Shown in pieces: positions 6,019-8,054 of a DNA stretch of 8,054 nt. The stretch is from NCBI GenBank assembly GCA_025924435.1, contig JAICIL010000208.1, forward strand, positions 1 to 8,054. The letters are read 5' to 3'. The notes below the pieces were generated by a model. That model did no database searches. It saw nothing but the letters and a program-made list of their open reading frames with translations, and had not been told where the DNA came from. This DNA is from Chloroflexia bacterium (GTDB lineage: Bacteria; Chloroflexota; Chloroflexia; Thermomicrobiales; JALYUS01). The first letter of the stretch is position 1, and each line of letters starts with the position of its first letter. The position numbers and the translations under genes are program-made.

Positions 6019-6027
6019 TGGGGCGCG

Positions 6028-6942
6028 ATGCGGTGGGTGCGGTCGCGGTGGGCACAGAATGCGCTCGTCTTCGTCGCGGCGCTCGCGATCGCGCTCTCCT
6101 TCGGCATCGGTGCGAGCAGGCCAACCGGCCCGGCGCGCATCACCGTTTTGCCGGTGGGCGACGCGATCACCTACCTGATCGAGGACGGTGACGGGCGGCG
6201 GATCATCGTCGGCGGTGGCGGGACGGACGCGGCGCTGCGGGCGTTCAGCGAGAGGACCCGGCCGTGGGATCGGCGCGTGGATCTGCTTATCCTCCCGCCG
6301 CCCTTCCGCGACCATCTGCCGGGCGCGACGGAAATTGTCCGGCGGACGACGGTCGGCAGAGTGGTCGAACTGGGCGGCCCCGGCGCGAAGCCGCCCGCCC
6401 GCTACGACCCGTGGCAACTCGCCACGCTCGACCGGGGGCGCGTCCCCGAGCGATTGTGGGGACATGCGACGATCCCCCTCGCCGGTGGCGCGACGCTCGA
6501 CCTGATCGCCCCCGACGCGCCGGACGGCATCCCGCTGAAACTGCCCGCCAAAGCGCCGAAACCGGGCGGCGCCCGCGTGCCGCAACCGCCCGCCGACCCG
6601 GAAAGCGGCGCGGCGCCCGGCGGCTATCTGCGCCTCTCGGACGGCGCGGAAAGTCTGCTCGTCGCCCTCGGCGCGCCGGACGCGACGCTCCCCGGCTTCG
6701 CGCGGCTGATCGGCCCGACGCTCTTCGTCGCCCCGTACTCCCCGTCGCTCCCGGTGCTCACGGGATATGTGCGTCCGTGGGCGCTCGTCGCCCTCTTCAG
6801 CGGCACCGAACCCGACACGGCGACGCTGCCGCCCCGCACGCTGGCCGTGCCGCAAGGGCAAGCCTTCACGATGCTGCTCGATCCGCGCGGCGTCCGCATC
6901 CGGAATATCCCCAACGCCCCCGCCTGGACCGTGCTTGCGTAA
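6028..6942 (+). CDS. Membrane-anchored, degenerate ComEC-type MBL-fold protein
   Basis: The 304-residue protein begins with a basic N-terminus and one hydrophobic segment (about 10-28), so it is probably anchored with the rest outside. From residue 38 it follows the order of the ComEC C-terminal metallo-beta-lactamase domain: I-T-V-L-P-V-G-D-A-I-T-Y-L-I (38-51; compare DVGQGDAILI), R-I-I-V-G-G-G-G (58-65; compare LIDGG), R-V-D-L-L-I-L-P-P-P-F-R-D-H-L-P-G-A (83-100; compare THPDADHIGG), L-R-L-S-D-G-A-E-S-L-L-V-A-L-G-A (201-216), T-L-F-V-A-P-Y-S (231-238; compare LKVPHHGS) and a last T-L-A-V-P-Q-G-Q strand. Only D95-H96 of the metal ligands remains; the first His, the GD Asp and the HH pair are replaced. 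A Pro/Ala-rich insert covers 161-198. I infer a non-catalytic pseudo-hydrolase. The fold assignment rests on pattern, not search. It ends 210 bp before the transporter gene. Confidence 0.7.
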   Translation: MRWVRSRWAQNALVFVAALAIALSFGIGASRPTGPARITVLPVGDAITYLIEDGDGRRIIVGGGGTDAALRAFSERTRPWDRRVDLLILPPPFRDHLPGATEIVRRTTVGRVVELGGPGAKPPARYDPWQLATLDRGRVPERLWGHATIPLAGGATLDLIAPDAPDGIPLKLPAKAPKPGGARVPQPPADPESGAAPGGYLRLSDGAESLLVALGAPDATLPGFARLIGPTLFVAPYSPSLPVLTGYVRPWALVALFSGTEPDTATLPPRTLAVPQGQAFTMLLDPRGVRIRNIPNAPAWTVLA

Positions 6943-6983
6943 TATCGGCTCCCTCGCGCGGTGGGGCTGCCCGCGTCGCCAAA

Positions 6984-7013
6984 TTGACAGCGCATCTCGC
7001 CCGATGATACAAC
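6984..7013 (+). promoter_or_regulatory. Sigma-70-type promoter for the solute-binding protein gene
   Basis: TTGACA at 6984-6989 is a perfect -35 box. TACAAC at 7008-7013 is a four-of-six -10 match with an 18-bp spacer, the same layout and the same TTGACAG start as the azlCD promoter. Transcription would begin near 7020, just at the end of a CTCGCGAG palindrome (7015-7022). Confidence 0.6.
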
Positions 7014-7019
7014 GCTCGC

Positions 7020-7152
7020 GAGACACGAGCCGCATAGGCGATCCTTTGTTGGTCTCTCCGGACGCGGGATGGCGCCGGTGATCCGCGCGCCACATCCGCA
7101 CCCAACCCGACGCACGGCGCGTTACCGCGATGGAAGCGAGGAGGCGAGCAGG
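7020..7152 (+). other. Structured leader of the solute-binding protein gene
   Basis: About 130 nt separate the predicted transcription start from the ATG. The leader can pair CGCGGGAT (7063-7070) with ATCCGCG (7081-7087) with one bulge, and GAGAC (7020-7024) with GTCTC (7052-7056). It ends in an AGGAGG ribosome site (7139-7144). I recognise no named riboswitch or T-box element in it. Confidence 0.4.
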
Positions 7153-8054
7153 ATGAACCGGCAACCGAACGAGACGGCGAAACGACCGGCGTATTCGCGG
7201 CGGGCCTTCCTCGGCGGCGCGGCCACCAGCGCGGCGGCGGCCATCCTCGCCGCCTGCGGCGGGAGCAAGGCGACCGATACCCCGGCCGCCAGGCCGACGA
7301 CCGCGCCAACGGCGGCGAGCGGCGCATCCGCGACGACCGTCGGCGGCTCCGCCGCAGCGGAGCCGCGGCCCGCGAGCAGCGTCACCGGCACGACGGCGGC
7401 GAGCGCACCGGCGGCCGTTTCGCCGGGCGCGACGACGAGCGCGGCGTCGGCAGCGGCAGGTCAGGGCAAACCGGGCGGCAGCATCCTCATCGGCACCCTC
7501 GGCGAGGCGAGTTCGATCAACCCCTTCATCAACAGCGACTCCGAGGGGTCGTGGCGCATCAAGATGCTCTTCGACCAGCTGGTGCGCCTCAAGCCGGACA
7601 CCTTCGAGCCGAAGGCGGGCCTCGCCAAATCCTGGAAGGTTGACAACCTCACCTTCACTTTCACCTTGCAGGACGGGCTGAAGTTCTCCGACGGCTCCGA
7701 CCTCACCGCCGACGACGTCGCCTTCACCATGAAGGGCATCCTCGCCAAACAAACCGCCAGCCCGCAACAGCCGAAATTGATCTCCATCCAAGGCGCGAAG
7801 GAATACGCCGACGGTTCCGCGCCCGATGTGGCGGGCATCAAGGTGGTGGACCCGAAGACCCTCGCCGTCACGCTCGCCACGCCGGATGCGTCATTCCTGC
7901 TGAATATGCGTTTCGTCAGCCCGGTGCCGAAGAAACTGCTCGACGGCAAGGACCTCTCCAAGGCCTCCAAGGACCCCTTCTTCCAGAAACCCGTCGGCGC
8001 CGGGCCGTTCACCTTCGTCTCCTGGAACGTCGGCGGCGACTTCGTCGCCCAGAA
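7153..8054 (+). CDS. Tat-exported lipoprotein, family 5 ABC solute-binding protein, 3' end missing
   Basis: The first 300 residues of an extracytoplasmic binding protein are visible; the gene runs off the right edge (members are usually 500-650 residues). The N-terminus carries a twin-arginine signal, S-R-R-A-F-L-G (15-21), an Ala-rich hydrophobic stretch and a lipobox L-A-A-C with C35 as the lipidated residue. A roughly 70-residue Ala/Thr/Ser/Pro/Gly linker (36-105) would hold the domain away from the membrane. The family 5 (OppA/DppA-like) domain starts at G-G-S-I-L-I-G-T (108-115) and shows the signature region F-T-F-T-L-Q-D-G-L-K-F-S-D-G-S-D-L-T-A-D-D-V-A-F as two adjacent blocks (168-180, 181-191) and P-V-G-A-G-P-F-T-F (280-288). 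Likely ligands are peptides, nickel complexes, opines or sugars; the sequence does not decide. AGGAGG (7139-7144), 8 bp upstream, supports the start. Permease and ATPase genes probably follow. Confidence 0.93.
   Translation, partial: MNRQPNETAKRPAYSRRAFLGGAATSAAAAILAACGGSKATDTPAARPTTAPTAASGASATTVGGSAAAEPRPASSVTGTTAASAPAAVSPGATTSAASAAAGQGKPGGSILIGTLGEASSINPFINSDSEGSWRIKMLFDQLVRLKPDTFEPKAGLAKSWKVDNLTFTFTLQDGLKFSDGSDLTADDVAFTMKGILAKQTASPQQPKLISIQGAKEYADGSAPDVAGIKVVDPKTLAVTLATPDASFLLNMRFVSPVPKKLLDGKDLSKASKDPFFQKPVGAGPFTFVSWNVGGDFVAQ

Larger units (their letters stand above)
5656..6027. other. Divergent intergenic region, 372 bp, with structured and regulatory-looking segments
   Basis: No convincing gene lies here; the short open frames on both strands have no ribosome site or recognisable product. 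For the minus-strand methyltransferase, a CATAAT -10-like box (5759 to 5754) sits beside a perfect 10-bp palindrome CCCCATGGGG (5743-5752), but I see no good -35. The middle (5822-5868) can form two adjacent hairpins. Bases 5884-5909 resemble one arm of a GACGCGGAGGACGCAAAGAG-type dispersed repeat. The right part carries a dyad over a TATGAT box (5935-5955) and the ribosome site of the downstream gene. Confidence 0.6.

Noticed and set aside
5755..7791. 678-codon open frame on the minus strand
   Set aside because: It is a GC-bias shadow of the plus-strand MBL-like and solute-binding genes: Arg/Gly/Ala-rich, without recognisable domains, and crossing two genes and their promoter.
1..8054. CRISPR array, tRNA/rRNA, transposase, phage or toxin-antitoxin genes
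   Set aside because: I looked for regularly spaced repeats, cloverleaf-like segments and typical motifs of these systems on both strands and saw none.

Overview
The window is very GC-rich (well over 60 % G+C by eye), with compact genes that mostly start on ATG behind purine-rich Shine-Dalgarno sequences. It carries a Tat-exported lipoprotein with a long Ala/Thr/Ser/Pro linker and an ACCACGGAGACACAGAG-type inverted repeat between genes. Together these suggest a Chloroflexota (Thermomicrobia/Sphaerobacter-like) chromosome or metagenome bin. That placement is inference: there is no rRNA or marker gene here.

Layout, left to right: (1) 1-903 (+), the 3' part of a TTC38-like tetratricopeptide-repeat protein. 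(2) 904-1034, a short regulatory gap with inverted repeats. (3) 1035-2543 (+), a MocR-type regulator (GntR winged helix fused to a class I aminotransferase fold). (4) 2544-2677, a gap almost filled by a 106-bp imperfect palindrome. (5) 2678-3589 (+), a PhzF-family isomerase-like enzyme with its catalytic residues intact. (6) 3590-3709, a small hairpin followed by a near-consensus sigma-70 promoter. (7) 3710-4453 and 4444-4749 (+), the overlapping pair azlC/azlD for amino-acid (branched-chain type) export. (8) 4759-5655 (-), a CmoB/DUF1698-like SAM methyltransferase convergent with azlD across 9 bp. (9) 5656-6027, a divergent gap with hairpins, a lone repeat-like arm and a perfect dyad over a -10-like box. 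(10) 6028-6942 (+), a membrane-anchored protein that reads as a ComEC-type metallo-beta-lactamase fold stripped of nearly all metal ligands. (11) 6943-7152, a second TTGACA promoter and a 130-nt leader. (12) 7153-8054 (+), a Tat lipoprotein, family 5 (oligo/dipeptide-type) ABC solute-binding protein, cut by the right edge.

How they may work together: a MocR regulator next to an AzlCD exporter and a PhzF enzyme is consistent with amino-acid-related metabolism and efflux control, but the AzlCD operon has its own strong promoter, so the link is only positional. The solute-binding protein probably begins a peptide/nickel/opine-type ABC import operon beyond the window. I see no CRISPR array, transposase, RNA gene, phage gene or defence system. 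The less ordinary items are the degenerate ComEC-like protein, the palindromic control sites and the dispersed inverted repeat.
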